Counted from the first letter of the stretch, positions 9,936 to 21,257 are shown. The stretch is DNA of 55,100 nucleotides from Branchiostoma floridae (GCF_000003815.2 NC_049985.1:21860442-21915541), one strand, 5' to 3'. Notes: generated by a model not told the origin, from the sequence alone. Program-made: numbers and translations.

Positions 9936-11149
9936 GTCTATAAGTGCCAAAAACACCTACAGATTTGGTGCTGCCAGTGTGTCAACATCTGCACACTTGC
10001 CACTAACAAGACCCGTTAATTTCTTATTCATGCCATATGATTTTCAAGCCGTGACAGAACAAAGCATCGACATGGATCCAAAACAGCAATTGCAATTGCA
10101 AGTTGTGTACCAAGACAGTTGAACTTTGCAGAAGAATATTTTTGTCCTCCAAAATGCCCAAAGTTACCAATCGTACGACGGTCGCACGACCGATTTGATC
10201 ACACCCTTATATCACTGTCACATTTGGCGAAAATCGGCGGAGTCTCGCTTATAATAATAACTTTATTGCACAACAATTGTACAAGGTACAAAGTATGGCT
10301 TATAAGTGGCAGGGACGGTTTTCAGGTGAAAAATACGCGCAACCCTCTGTCGATCTTAAATATGGCCGATCTTCCATCGATACGCCCAAAGACCGCGGAT
10401 AATGTGATAGGGATATTAGCTTACATGGAAGGCAGGGTGATGTATTGAAGCAAAGCGGTCTGTTTCCCGTTTGCCCCCGTTCTTGTATGATTCCGTGCCG
10501 GCACGTCTAGTTGCAAAAGGTTAAAATTACTGTCCCGTAAAATTCCGTGCAAGCGAATTAGTAAAAGTACTAAGTCGATAATACCAATGTGTTGTGTGTT
10601 CTCTAAAATTCGATAAGGATCTCGACTCAGGCTGAGACACAACAAAATCATCAACAGCAATAATGGAACGACTAGACCAAGACATCGACAACAATAGACC
10701 GACTAGACCAAGACTCAGGTCGTCGACCTAGAGTCCAGGACTGATGTGTAGACTGACACGATCGAAACATAGTAGTCTCCGTTCGGTGTTGTGGTACTGG
10801 CGTGTTTTTTCTTTCCCCTTTACGTGCATGTATTGAAGTATGCTTCGTAGATGCTATCTAGGTTTGTTGCCTTCGTGTCAGTGGGTCATGAAAACAATAA
10901 CATAGAGTCTTCGTACAGTACGATTGCCCACTATATTAGATTAACGCTAGTTGTGCCTTTGTCGTATACAAAATTCTTGTTACCGGGAAGCTTTTTATCC
11001 TGGTCGGTATACGGCTCTGTCACAGTCTGCTTGAAAATTTTAAGACATCAGAATCGTACGACGTTCTACGACAAATGTGACGGCGTCGTTATTAAGAAAC
11101 ACGACAATATCATCACAATGCCGTAGGACGACGTCTTTGTCTGAGTGTT
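9936..11149. other. Intergenic with repeat remnants
   Basis: At 10242-10300 the string TAATAATAACTTTATTGCAC followed by TTGTACAAGGTACAAAG resembles the 3' end of a non-LTR element read backwards. TCGTACGA palindromes near 10165 and 11050 link this stretch to the repeat at 5.1-5.5 kb. No gene is seen. Confidence 0.35.
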
Positions 11150-11428
11150 ATGATAGTCAGTAGTTATCTCCATGAAAATTGAAAATATAGCTTTGGGTGT
11201 GTTTGTGTGTCTGTTTGAGTGTCTGCGTGTTTGTGTTTTCGGATTTTTGTAGTCAGCATAACTCAAGAACCTCTAAATGGATTACGATGATATTTGGTAT
11301 GTGGGTAGGTGTTGGGAAGTAGATTTTGGGGCCCCTGGTGTGTGACCTTGGTACTGCAGCAGAATTCTGGTTATCATATCTTTGACCTGGACGTGCTATG
11401 TTCTTGATTTCTTGTTGGCAACATACAT
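11150..11428 (+). repeat. Family L dispersed repeat
   Basis: Starts with AGTTATCTCCATGAAAAT, passes a short GT-rich stretch, then GTCAGCATAACTCAAGAACC, GATATTTGGTATGTGGGTAGG, GGGGCCCCTGGTGTGTGACC and CTGCAGCAGAATTCTGGTT. It is the mirror of the copies at 14095-14475 and 45340-45625. Confidence 0.7.
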
Positions 11429-11431
11429 TCG

Positions 11432-11634
11432 CATAATTCCACCAGGTACCATTATACCGCCACCTCAAAAAAATTGATATAGAGGCCTTCTCAAGATTGT
11501 CATCAACACATAAATATCTGAATTGTATTACTTTTAGTATATTTAACATTCGGTGTTCAAGACAATCTTGGGAAGACCTCTATACTAACGTTTTTTTTTT
11601 GAGGTGGCGGTATTATAGCACCTGGTGGAATTAT
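11432..11634. mobile_element. MITE, family K, near-perfect hairpin
   Basis: Ends CATAATTCCACCAGGTACC and (reverse complement) CATAATTCCACCAGGTGCT. The inverted repeat continues through CCGCCACCTCAAAAAAA, TATAGAGG and CAAGATTGT for about 75 bp on each side. The right end cuts the coding-like fragment at 11640-11953. Confidence 0.8.
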
Positions 11635-11639
11635 GATAG

Positions 11640-11953
11640 TCGATGTTACAGTGTCCTTGCTCAAGGACACCATCTTGAACTTTACCGACAAACCGACCTT
11701 TCTTGCGGATTAGCCTGTTGAAATCATCCCTTGCGTGAGAAGTATAGATGACAGAAGCACGAACGATGTGCTGTGTGTATCGACTCTCCATGACTTCGTG
11801 TGGTATTTCGATCTTGAGCTTGACTCCTGTGACATTTCCTTGTGTCCCTGTGAACCTCACGCCTTTGGTGAAGAGTGTCAAAGTCAAGTTCTCGGTTGGG
11901 TGATATTGTAACAACTTCGTAACAGCAATGCATGTCCTTGGTAAGGCCTAGCA
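11640..11953 (-). pseudogene. Coding-like fragment of unknown family
   Basis: About 100 codons are open on the minus strand and read like real protein: TKLLQYHPTENLTLTLF, GVKLKIEIPHEVMESRYTQH, IVRASVIYTSHARDDFNRL, GRFVGKVQDGVLEQG. The frame opens after a TAG at about 11951 and runs into the family K MITE, so it looks like one exon or a captured piece broken by the insertion. There is no signal peptide, no start codon in good context and no clear splice sites. I do not recognise the family; it could be part of a large secreted or lipid-transfer-type protein or a transposon product. The call rests only on amino-acid composition and the even distribution of hydrophobic positions. Confidence 0.35.
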
Positions 11954-12059
11954 AAAACGTTGTGTTTTCGGTTACGTTCCTAAAAAATGTGGGTGGGTAT
12001 ACATATATAGGGATCCCTACGGATACGGATTTCTCTATTTTTTTAGCGACCGAAGGGAA

Positions 12060-12344
12060 ATGTCCAGACTTTGCATGATGTACAAAATGACCAATAAGCT
12101 GGTGGACGTGCCGACTGATAAGTATCTAATACCAGCTCAAAAAAGAACAAAAAACAGCCATGACTTCAAGTACAAGAGCTACCAACCTAGGATTGATGTG
12201 TTCAAAAATTCGTATTTTCCCAGAACTATCGTAGAGTGGAATTTGCTATCACCAAGCACAGTAGGGGCATCATCTCTGGATAATTTCAAAGAACGCTTGC
12301 AGATATATGTGCAAAAGTTAGGTGTGACGGGTCCTTCGGTGTAA
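12060..12344 (+). pseudogene. Non-LTR retrotransposon ORF2, C-terminal fragment
   Basis: 94 residues with the pattern seen at the end of many LINE reverse-transcriptase proteins in marine invertebrates: RLCMMYKMTNKLVDVP, then FKNSYFPRTIVEWNLL, then a short serine stretch and FKERLQIYVQ. The catalytic part is absent. It ends with a stop and is followed by TATAACCAGCTGCTGCCGCG. This is a 5'-truncated, inactive copy. Confidence 0.75.
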
Positions 12345-13290
12345 TATAACCAGCTGCTGCCGCGCCGCGTGCCTACGAAGCTGGTGTGTTACGCTGAAGG
12401 GCGGTTATACCGGCTATATAGATACAGGTACAGAAGTGACAAATACAGGTCAACAATGTACGTCAAACTGCAATGCGTCAAGCACTGGCATTTTCAACAT
12501 CATATTGTAATCTAATTGCCCCCCCCCCCATCCCTGTTAGCGAATGTCTTTCAAAAGGTGAGATTTCCGATTTAGCCCTATGGGCATGAATGACTGATCA
12601 CTTGACAGGGTATGGTTAGTCGTGCCTATGTTGTCTAAGGCGTGGGTATAATTTGTGCGCACAAGACAAAGCGGCTATTTGTCGATCACTGAGGTTTACA
12701 TATCAATCTCCTTGGCACAATCCGTTGTGTAGAAAACAAATGATTATGGTACGTAGCAACACAATATAATGGAACAGCCCAAATCTAAAATATGAATGTA
12801 CGTTCATATGTCATTGTCTGATACGGGGTACATTATACTCTGCAATGAAATGATCATACACGTATCTAAGGTTTGCAACGGCTATAATATCTTGGTTGCG
12901 GCACTCCGTTTGCACTATAGCTACTTTTGTTGTGGCGTATGAACGTGTCATAAAACCATTTGCAGTAATATAGAGAATTAAAAAAACACTACGAATGCTG
13001 TATTGCACATTGATGATATGTTTTTTTTTCCAAAACAAGACTCAGGGCATCCTCAACTCTTGAAAAATGACCAAGGCAGAAGAGATGTTATGTTCAAGGT
13101 TAAATAAAACTAAGAAAAACGAAAAAAAGGAGTTTCAGAATTGACACCAAACAGACATGAAGCCTCGTGTGTTGGTTGAACAGTTTTTAACATGTTTGTA
13201 TGGTGCAATAATATTGCAACTACCTTCGCTAAACATTGGTGTGCAATGCCATAGGGTTGACTTAATGTACAATTTAAAGAAGATCATACT
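12345..13290. other. Intergenic, nothing recognised
   Basis: AT-rich with a C run at 12521-12529. No repeat with a second copy in the window and no gene-like frame. Confidence 0.3.
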
Positions 13291-13436
13291 GTAGCATAGG
13301 ATACTATCAAAAGCTGGCAGAGGGGTGAAGCCGGCCTATAGGAGTGTGTATGCTTCCGTCTGACTCCCTTTGGCAGGCTATACCCATTGACCAGCTTTGC
13401 ACCGTATGGCACCGTAGGATCTGCTTGGAGATTAAA
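13291..13436. mobile_element. MITE, family D, left end decayed
   Basis: GATACTATCAAAAGCTGGCAG, GTGAAGCCGGCC and the right end CCGTAGGATCTGCTTGGAGA match the intact copies at 25640, 40940 and 53221. The left TAATCTCCAAGCAG is lost. Confidence 0.65.
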
Positions 13437-13504
13437 GAAAGGGTTAGAAATTTACATTCTGTATTGTCATCATCCTACATAGTGGACCTATTGTATGAAA
13501 GGTA

Positions 13505-13720
13505 TAGTTGGGGTCGTGTGGCATAACTGTAGAGTGTTTGGCGGGAATCCAGAGGTCCAGGGTTCGAATCCTGTCATGCTACCAATCCTGTGCCCTTAGA
13601 AAAGGCATGTGTAGATTCACACGACTTTCCCAACTCCGCCCAGGTGTAAAAAATTAGTACCTGAGTTCGCTTGGCACGGCAGTGAGAGTAGAGGGATGGG
13701 CTCCACCTTCCAATACCGTG
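13505..13720 (+). mobile_element. tRNA-headed SINE
   Basis: A-box-like TGGCATAACTGTAGAGTG, B-box GGGTTCGAATCCTG, then ACACGACTTTCCCAACTCCG and AGTACCTGAGTTCGC. The tail motifs are shared with 8366, 15985 and 44456. Confidence 0.7.
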
Positions 13721-14094
13721 TCCTAGACATACTAAATAACGACTTCTCTTTAAAAGGTTATACCTTTACCCTTTATGCAAGGTTTCTAGTATCGGTATGT
13801 GCCCCTAAGACATATTTCTCTTCCTTTACTATGTTTATTCTATCACGTAGTGTCTGTGACTTTTCTACCTATACCGTCTGTTGTAAATCTGTTGACACTC
13901 TTTAAATGGGTATGAATAAATCAGGCTCTCCGGACAGCTTCTATTATTCTGGTTATACTGCCGTGCAGAACGGTATGTATGTCCCCAGGCTAGATTGTCT
14001 ATCGTCACAGCAAGGCAGTTCCCTCATTGATTTATAGGAACCCCTCTAGCACTTATTCTGAATGTGTGGATGTAGGAACAAGGGGCGAGGTGAT
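13721..14094. other. Intergenic, nothing recognised
   Basis: No gene, no hairpin and no second copy in the window. Confidence 0.3.
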
Positions 14095-14365
14095 GCAGAA
14101 AAAACAAGCTATCTGTCACCAAAAAAATCAAGACCATAGCATGTTAAGGTCAAAAGATACAAGAAATGGACATTCTGCTGCAGTACCAAGGTCACATATT
14201 AGGGGGCCCAAATTGACATTAACCTTTGTCTTCCCAACTCCTACCTACCAAATTTCATCGTAATCCATCAAGAGGTTCTTGAGTTATGCTGACTGCAAAA
14301 ATCCAACAGACAACACACACACACACACACACACACACAAATACACTCACACACACACACACGCA

Positions 14366-14408
<43 letters not shown>

Positions 14409-14475
14409 ACTCGCACACACACACACACAGGGACACACCCAAAAGTACATCTCCATTTTCATGGAGATAAACACT
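14095..14475 (-). repeat. Family L repeat with CA microsatellite
   Basis: CTGCTGCAGTACCAAGGTCAC, CCTACCAAATTTCATCGTA, TTGAGTTATGCTGACTGC, a CA-rich run at 14312-14432, then CATCTCCATTTTCATGGAGAT. This is the reverse of the copy at 11150-11428. Confidence 0.75.
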
Positions 14476-14570
14476 GTTTGGGTGCTTCGATATGGACACA
14501 CAGTTAAAGATTAAGGATTCTTTTACTCATATGTGGGTGAATTCGAAGGGTTCCTTCCAATTACCTTACC

Positions 14571-15728
14571 TTAGACCTTAGATCCTCCCGCAACACTGTT
14601 GCATTGGTCGACTCGTCGAGCATATCTTCTCCAAAGCGTGCGGTCTTGCGCTGCTACTGCCATGCTCTCCATACTGTTTAAACCCATTTTTCTTCCATCA
14701 TTCAAGATTGTCCGTCTTAGTGTAGTTTTAGGCCTGCCCCTGGGGCGGGTGCCCTTAGGAGCCCATGACATAGCTGTTTTTGTTGTTCTTTTGTCGGATA
14801 GACGCCATACATGTCCAACAAATCTCAATCTTCTTCTTCTGACTGTCTCACTGGCTAGAGGCACCTTAGCTCTTTGCATGAGCTCTTCATTTGTGACGTG
14901 GTCACGCCAGGAGATGCCTAGGATTGTCCTAAGGCATTTACGTTGGAAAGTGTCTAGTGATTGCGTTACCTCTGCAGTGCATTTCCACGATTCACATGCA
15001 TATGTGGCTATTGGCATCACAATAGTCTGGAATAACTTTAACTTTAACGGTACACTGATTTGCTTAGATAGCCAGAATTTTCTCAAGTATTGCCACATAC
15101 CAGTAGCTTTGCCAAGCCTAGATTTGACGTCTTCTTCTGTGCCACCAAACATAGTGATAATGCTGCCTAAGTAAGTGAATTTGTCGACATACTCGATTAC
15201 TTCATTTTCAAGCACGATTGGTGCTGCATTATGGATTGTTGTCATTGCTTTGGTTTTTTCTCCACTTACTCTGAGCCCAATTTTCGCCCCTGTGGTAGAG
15301 AGTCTTTCTGTGAAACCTTGCAGATTCTCACAACTGTTGGCCAAAGCAGCTAAATCATCTGCGAAGTCGAGATCACTCAGTGACCCGTCACCAAAAGCTA
15401 TGCCATCTCCGACTTGTTTGGTCTTCTTCATAAGGAAGTCAATGACAATAACAAATAGAAAGGGGGATAAAATACATCCTTGTTTCACTCCTGTTGCGAC
15501 TTCAAACATTGTAGTAACAATTACACTTGGAAAAAAAAAATTGGCCACTAGCATCGCATCCAGACTCTGTGACGCAGTGATATTTCTTAACACTTCCTTA
15601 GGTCTTCTGAAAAGAATTCGATTCCCATCGCCCACGGCGAGGCCTGCATGTGAGCTATCAAACTCCATTCTTATACAAGTCCGAACGAGTTGCGTGTTGA
15701 CATTCTTATGGTTTAGGTTAAGTTTCAA
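14571..15728 (-). pseudogene. Non-LTR retrotransposon reverse transcriptase, 5'-truncated
   Basis: 385 codons without ATG (the frame opens after a TAA and begins with TTG). The RT core motifs GVKQGCILSPFLF and the catalytic FADDLAAL (Asp pair at about residues 124-125) are present. The C-terminal region has TYACESWKCTAE, CLRTILGISWRDHVTNEEL, LRFVGHVWRL and RGRPKTTLRR, typical of LINE ORF2 ends. The endonuclease domain and first RT motifs are missing. A run of ten A (plus strand, about 15531-15540) lies where the expected RT similarity fades, so a frameshift there is likely. The frame ends in GGSKV and is followed by TAAGGTCTAAGGTAAGGTAA. The element is dead but was recently active enough to keep a long frame. 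Confidence 0.85.
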
Positions 15729-15984
15729 AAAGGGAAGAAGTTATATTTTATTTGACCTCTACAGTGCAGACCGAAACGATGACTTCAGCCACAGACTTTA
15801 TACCTAAAATATCAATACGTATATTTTCGCATCCCTGCGTACTCGAAACTTTCACAAAACGACTCATATGCGTATGAGGTGCTTATTGTGCGTACGGCCG
15901 CGTATGTAAGAGATTAGCCAAACTGTCAAAGCGGAACTCACGCGGCTTGAAAATACACCCACGTGTGAACCCCCTAGTATCGCA

Positions 15985-16190
15985 ATCAGTGGAGAAGCGT
16001 GTCGCAATCGGTAGGCTCTTCGATTCATAGCCCTGGGGTTCAGGGTTCGAATCCGTTGATATGCTGCCGATCTTGTGCCCTTGGGCCGAAAGGCACTTGA
16101 CACGACTTTCCTCACTTCACTCAGGTGAAAAATGAGTACCTAGCTTCGGTTAGGCCTGTCCCTCGGATGGAGCACTTTAAAGGACCCACC
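15985..16190 (+). mobile_element. tRNA-headed SINE
   Basis: A-box-like TGTCGCAATCGGTAGG, B-box GGGTTCGAATCCGTTG, then CTTGTGCCCTTGGGCC, ACACGACTTTCCTCACTTC and GAGTACCTAGCTTCGGTTAG. Same architecture as the copy at 13505. Confidence 0.7.
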
Positions 16191-16589
16191 ACGCGTATCA
16201 AAAAGAGTAGGGGACCTTCCGATGTGAGTGGATCAAATGTAAAATCTGTCCGGATATGCAGCGTGTTCAGTACAAACCCGCGTGCGTTACGCCAGGAGGC
16301 GGTTTACCAGGTGTGCAATACTAAGAAATCAAAATTCGTACAGGTGAGCCGATATAGATGGGGCGAGGTGCTCACCTTTAGGGCACCTACTTCAAAAGAC
16401 ACACCGCCCCTACTTAATCTGTTGTGCCGACATGGGGTATTTTTAGACAACATTTTCTGGGTCAGTTTGAGCCTCAAATGCAAGAGGGTGTCCTTTTTTA
16501 GGCCTGCATAAGATTCACTTAACCGGACGTCTATTAAGCTTGTATCGGGTTCGCTAGATACATTCACTGCTTTCCACTAAACTCTAAAC
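16191..16589. other. Intergenic, nothing recognised
   Basis: Short overlapping frames on both strands (about 16304-16567) show no family signature. Confidence 0.25.
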
Positions 16590-16706
16590 TGAAAGACAAT
16601 GAAGAATGAATGAAGACCTTTATTGCACATTTTTGCCCTACTGGGCTAAGTACAGGTCACATAGCAATCATATACATGTAAACAATGGGGAACAATCATA
16701 CACATC

Positions 16707-16743
<37 letters not shown>

Positions 16744-17035
16744 ATACGTCTAATCTATTCTAGGACATTCGACTTCCTCTCGCTTCTTGGTAATTGCATA
16801 AATGTAGCTAGCTGTAGGGTTGGTTAGAGTTGGTTTGTCAAAAGCTGTCATGAATATAGATTTCTTTTCACTTTTCAAGTATCGGAAGTGGGGATATTTT
16901 CTTAACACATAGTCAAATAGAATGCTTCAATCGCTATCATACAAAGGACAATCCACAGTAAAATGTACTTCATTTTCAACTTTACCCAAAGTACAAAATT
17001 GACAGATTCTTTTCTCTATACCCTCTTAGTAGAGG
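16590..17035 (-). pseudogene. Non-LTR retrotransposon 3' end with zinc-finger remnant
   Basis: Read on the minus strand, 17020-16920 encodes RICQFCTLGKVENEVHFTV then DCPLYDSD, giving a CX2CX9HX4C zinc-knuckle as found at the C terminus of many LINE reverse transcriptases. An in-frame TGA follows, and the frame resumes with ILFDYVLRKYPHFRYLKSEK. The 3' UTR runs to 16600 and ends in AATAAAGGTCTTCATTCATT-like sequence (compare 44930-44960). It is interrupted by a GTATAT microsatellite at 16708-16747. Confidence 0.65.
16708..16747. repeat. TATATG microsatellite
   Basis: About six tandem copies of the hexamer TATATG. Confidence 0.85.
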
Positions 17036-18590
17036 GCAATGTCTATAAGTGTTTCTGCTTCTGAAAAAAGTTTCAGAGAGTGTTATGATTACGTGAATTT
17101 AGAACTGCGAAATAAGAACAAAGAAATGTGATACGTGTCATAGCAGTTGATTAAAAAAATTGTAGGACACGTTTCTGGCTTTAGATAATGGTAAAGCGCG
17201 CCTAATCTTATTTCAAAATAAACCTTTTTTACATGATCCACCTAAAGGTGTATTTACACTCTTCACCTGTTACTACAAGCTTTGCTGTTTGTGATTGTTG
17301 TTTTCATCCACTTACACTGCCGGTTTGTTTATCTATTACAATGGAGAACTGATTTTAGGAATGGCGAGGGTGCTTGTCACTGTTGCACGGTGCAAAGCGA
17401 CAAAGTGTCAAGCCTGCTTGGTTTGAGTTCATGGTATTTACATGATAGGCAATGGTGTAACTCGACAGTTATTGCCTAATGTCGGTGACCTGATGTGATT
17501 GGATCTCGCTAGAAAACTACTGGATGTCATGTATAAATTTCATTCTATATTCGTAATCTGCATATGTACTATGTTTAACGTAGACCAATCCAAGAAGGCA
17601 TTCGTGTACAGGGCAATTTTCTTAAAGCAACTATAATACCGACTGAAAAGATTCTGTTTTGATTGCCGAAAGCTAATCAGAGACCATTCTTAAGGTAAGA
17701 AAGGGGATTTGAAATGTATACGCACCCTCGTTAATCTTTGGAATACCTTAACACCAAATTACTTTCCAGTCCATGTGACTGAAAGTTATCCACAATTCTG
17801 TTGTTGATAGTTTATTTTCTTTGCGTCTTTTATTTCATAGCTAAGTATATTTCTTTCAACAACTGTCTGTACGTCTAGTATATATGTTTATATGTGTTTT
17901 ATTCTGAACCGCGGAATATTAGCCTTTGCCTATTAAAATAATACTGTGTCTCGACGTATAATGAGAGCTTACTCCACCTACAAATGGAGCAATTGTTGCA
18001 CGTAACCTTCGCCTACTCCGAACACGGATTGAGTCGCTGATTTAACCGGCAGTGGCAAAGGTTATCAAGAAGTGTCAACAGAACATACTTACCACGGGCA
18101 TAAAACATGCGAAAACCGATCCAGGCAACCCGTAACTTTATCTCCAAAAACATCCACCTCCGTTCGCAAGGTTAAACAACAACCAAGGCGTTCTCGCGAA
18201 CAGTAACACCTTTTCTGTACGTTTTGTCGTTTCTTCGCGTATTTAGCGCTTGTGGTATTGGTATTGTAACACGGACACGTGCGTACCAACAGCATGGCGC
18301 ATAGCTAAATGGTGGTCGACCCTTTAACCGGTGGATGCACTACATTCAGGGACTGGTTTGGTGGTAAACATTTGGGAGAGGAGAAACTGTGCAACGTTTA
18401 GCTTTGTTGTCGGTTGTTCACTGGCTGGCACGCGAAAACATACTCCTAGAGAGCCACGCACGTACGCACACGTACACACGCGCCGAGGGTTTTGAAAGAG
18501 AGCCGAGAGAAAAGGGAATCGGCACCCACACTAGAAGGAAAGAAAGAAATACAGTCGGAAAGAAATGACACATCAGCATATACAGACAGA
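17036..18590. other. Intergenic, no supported gene
   Basis: A frame of 68 codons on the minus strand (18295-18089) runs into GTGGTAAGT, a good donor sequence. Nothing else supports an exon, and the protein has no recognisable features. Confidence 0.3.
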
Positions 18591-18594
18591 AAAG

Positions 18595-18710
18595 AAGTTA
18601 GAGAGAGAGAGAGGAAAACAGAGCGAGACATAGAGTGCTAGAGAGAGGGGGAATTCGAAAGAGAGGGAGAGAGAGGGGGAGGGCGAGAGCTCGAGAGAGG
18701 AGAGATTATA
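18595..18710. repeat. GA-rich low-complexity stretch
   Basis: GAGAGAGAGAGAG and GAGAGAGGGGGAGGGCGAGAG blocks, purine-rich on the plus strand. Confidence 0.8.
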
Positions 18711-19123
18711 CATTTCGCCACTTGCCCACTTGCACTCGGAGCAAAGATCACCCTAATGATGACACAAGAGTTCTGGCCCCTGCTGATGAACCAACAACAT
18801 TTCCCAGGCCTGTTTGGGACTCTTAAGCCAATAACTGTCAACTAGGTCACAACACAACACAACTACACGTTCCCTCATCATTCATTGTAAACAAAGTACA
18901 GTCAAGGAAAATGGTCCGTACCTTGCGTGGTTTGTATGTACTTCGGTCCGTCCTAGTGTCGTTACCTGGTGTGTAAGGTACGTTCTGGTCCTGGGTGTGT
19001 TTGTATAGTATGGGCCCAGGTGATCCGGGATACAGGTGACAGGGTGTGGGACACCCCGATCTGTCTTAGCGACGGGGGCGTGGCTTCGGGGGAAAAAAAA
19101 AACTTGTTCCGCTAGGGCGCTCA

Positions 19124-19314
19124 ATATCCCCCTCACATGTAGCGAAAATCGATCGGACGACGAGTCTGCGAGCTCTAAATTACGAGGAGGCATGACCCTG
19201 ATGCCGACGAAGAAATGACAGAGTTACCCCGTCAAGGCCATGCCTCTTCGTAATTTAGAGCTCGCAGACTCGTCGTCGTCGTCCGATCGATTTTCGCTAC
19301 ATGTGAGGGGGTAT
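19124..19314. mobile_element. MITE, family I, inverted ends of about 70 bp
   Basis: The left arm TATCCCCCTCACATGTAGCG...GATCGGACGACGAG...TAATTTAGAGCTC-type sequence is matched almost perfectly by the right arm. The main difference is two extra GAC/GTC triplets on the right. Related ends occur near 53971. Confidence 0.85.
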
Positions 19315-19316
19315 AA

Positions 19317-19512
19317 GGCTTACGAGTACGTCACCTTTCCAAACGGGGGCCTGGCCGGGCTGTTTGCGGATACGAAAAATTCAAGTTTATGCCAATAAAT
19401 ATACACAAGGCATGCTGTTGAATGTTTTGGGGATCCGTTTTGAGTTCTTGTGTTTTTCATATCGTACTTTTCGTTCCCCAAACTGGCCGGCCGGGCCCCT
19501 TTGTGGAAATGA
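19317..19512. mobile_element. MITE, family H, copy 2
   Basis: GGGGGCCTGGCCGGGC on the left and CTGGCCGGCCGGGCCCC on the right surround a centre with ATACACAAGGCATGC. It directly abuts the next copy. Confidence 0.55.
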
Positions 19513-19735
19513 TACCTTAGCCTAAGGCTTGCTTCACGTTTCCAGACCGGGGTCCGGCCGGGCAGCTTTCGGGAATTAACGAAAAGTATGATGTAAAAGG
19601 CACCAAACTACACAAGACGTAAAGAGAAAAATCGTGGGCATCATTTGTGTATATATTTACGTATACATTTGTATTTTTCGTTTCCATAAACAGTCCAGCG
19701 GGGGCACGGTTTGAAATTGTGACGTAGGCCTAACA
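19513..19735. mobile_element. MITE, family H, copy 3
   Basis: CCTAAGGCTTGCTTCACGTTT with GGGGTCCGGCCGGGC on the left; GGGGGCACGG and GTGACGTAGGCCTAA on the right. Confidence 0.55.
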
Positions 19736-19856
19736 GAGCGATTTGACAGAGAGCTAAAAATGTCGTACATTAAGAATAATGAGTCTTTTTACACTTTGTG
19801 TATTTTTTTAGTCATACTTTGACATTTGCTCGATATTTCAATGATTGAGTCAAGGG

Positions 19857-20040
19857 CATGTCCATATAGCTCAATTGGTAGCAGTAGTACAGTTGAGCTC
19901 CTGGTTCCTATAAGTCGGTAACTGGGGGACCCCAGTTCAAATTCTAGGAAAGGCATCTCGATTGGAGCTACATTCGTATTTCGGAAGGGACGTAAATGGG
20001 GGTCCTGTGTTCACCTACTGGCTGTATATATACTACAAGG
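19857..20040 (+). mobile_element. tRNA-headed SINE, uninterrupted copy
   Basis: A-box ATAGCTCAATTGGTAGCAG, B-box-like AGTTCAAATTC, GGCATCTCGATTGGAGC, TTTCGGAAGGGACGTAAATG, GTCCTGTGTTCACCTACTGG. It serves as the empty-site reference for the MITE-split copy at 4405-4797. Confidence 0.65.
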
Positions 20041-20075
20041 TCAATAAGGTCATTGGAAAATAGTTGAAATTGAAT

Positions 20076-20326
20076 TCACCATGAGTCCGTATGAGGTCCG
20101 TATGGAATTTTTAGCCTCTAACAGGCTCCGTAGGTCCCTGAAAATTGGACAAATATAGACAGATAGCGAGTATACTAAACGACATAGCCATGGCTGCCCG
20201 AGGAGTATGATTTGCGACCCAGCTAACTCGTTTTAGTAGGTTATCTGGCTTGTCCATTTTCCAGTGACCTGTGGAGCCTGGTAGAGGCTAATAATTCCAT
20301 ACGGACCTCATACGGACTCATAGTGA
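20076..20326. mobile_element. MITE with two layers of inverted ends (outer plus family G)
   Basis: Outer ends ATGAGTCCGTATGAGGTCC...GGAATT pair over about 36 bp with one mismatch. Inside them sit the family G ends TAGCCTCTAACAGGCTCCG (20112) and the complementary CGGAGCCTGGTAGAGGCTA-like end (to 20290). Confidence 0.7.
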
Positions 20327-21042
20327 ATATATAGGCATATGTGTGAACCCACCTTCACCCACCACTGTGTGCAGTTTGTATTACACAGACTAGAACGTAG
20401 ACCACGTATTCCACTCCTGCTTGTGGAGTCGGCACAGGTCAAGCCTGCCAAAAATGGGGAGTGTACATACTACTAGTATACACACACGTACTCAAAGAAG
20501 CGTGGGAGAATCCTTTAATGGTGAGGCCTTGGACAGGCCCTCTAAAATTGTTTGTGTGTTCTTCAAACATCCATTTTATCCGGTCCTGTGAAATCGACTA
20601 GACTATATCTAAACAAGGGAGGTACTAGTGTGTTGCGTTTATGTTTGTTCATATTGCTGTACGATGATTTTTATTCTGTGCCAACTTTTTCTGTTCAAAT
20701 TTCTTAATTTGTCTTAGAATTTACAGCACCCCCTCATATTCATAATGGGGAGCACTTTCTTATGATTGCCATACCCAGGGCACGGTATGTTTCTCTTTGA
20801 TCCTTCCCTTCCTTTTCGTCAGACCCTTGCGATTCAGTTCCGTCGGGTGGTACTAGAGTAATACAAATAACTGACAGCCGATTTTCTAGGCTGATGACTG
20901 AGATTTAAAAAAAAAACTGCATGTGTAATTCAAGGTTTACCCCATGTCAACATACAATTAGAACTGTTCTACAGCGACCTTATAATATGGTATCATGTCA
21001 CATTTTCCAAAGATAGGTCAAGTTCTTTATTCTATAACACTA
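20327..21042. other. Intergenic, nothing recognised
   Basis: No gene-like frame and no clear repeat. Confidence 0.3.
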
Positions 21043-21257
21043 GTTCACCCAAATCCGCAGGGTATCCTATATCCGTTGTTTTTCAAAACGAGGTATTCAG
21101 GGATATCATCAAGTCGACCAACCGTGGTTTCGAGTAGCAATATTTTCAAAATACTGCAGTTTAAAACCACAGTCCGTCTATTCGATATCCCAAAATATCA
21201 GTAGTACTCTCTTGTAAAAAACAACGGATATAGGTTACCCCACGGATAAAGTTGAAC
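21043..21257. mobile_element. MITE, family A
   Basis: GTTCACCCAAATCCGCAGGG on the left and ACCCCACGGATAAAGTTGAAC on the right. The inner pair is around GATATCATCAAGTCGACC. Matches the copies at 1901 and 53676. Confidence 0.75.

Noticed and set aside
13505-13590. A tRNA gene (GGTTCGAATCC box)
   Set aside because: Same reason: the downstream tail is shared with other SINE copies at 8366, 15985 and 44456.
14279-14507. Histidine/threonine-rich frames
   Set aside because: They are translations of the CA microsatellite; the same holds for the GT run at 33021-33364.
18089-18295. A minus-strand exon ending in GTGGTAAGT
   Set aside because: The donor is good, but the 68-codon frame has no protein-like pattern and no partner exon was found; mentioned only in the intergenic entry.
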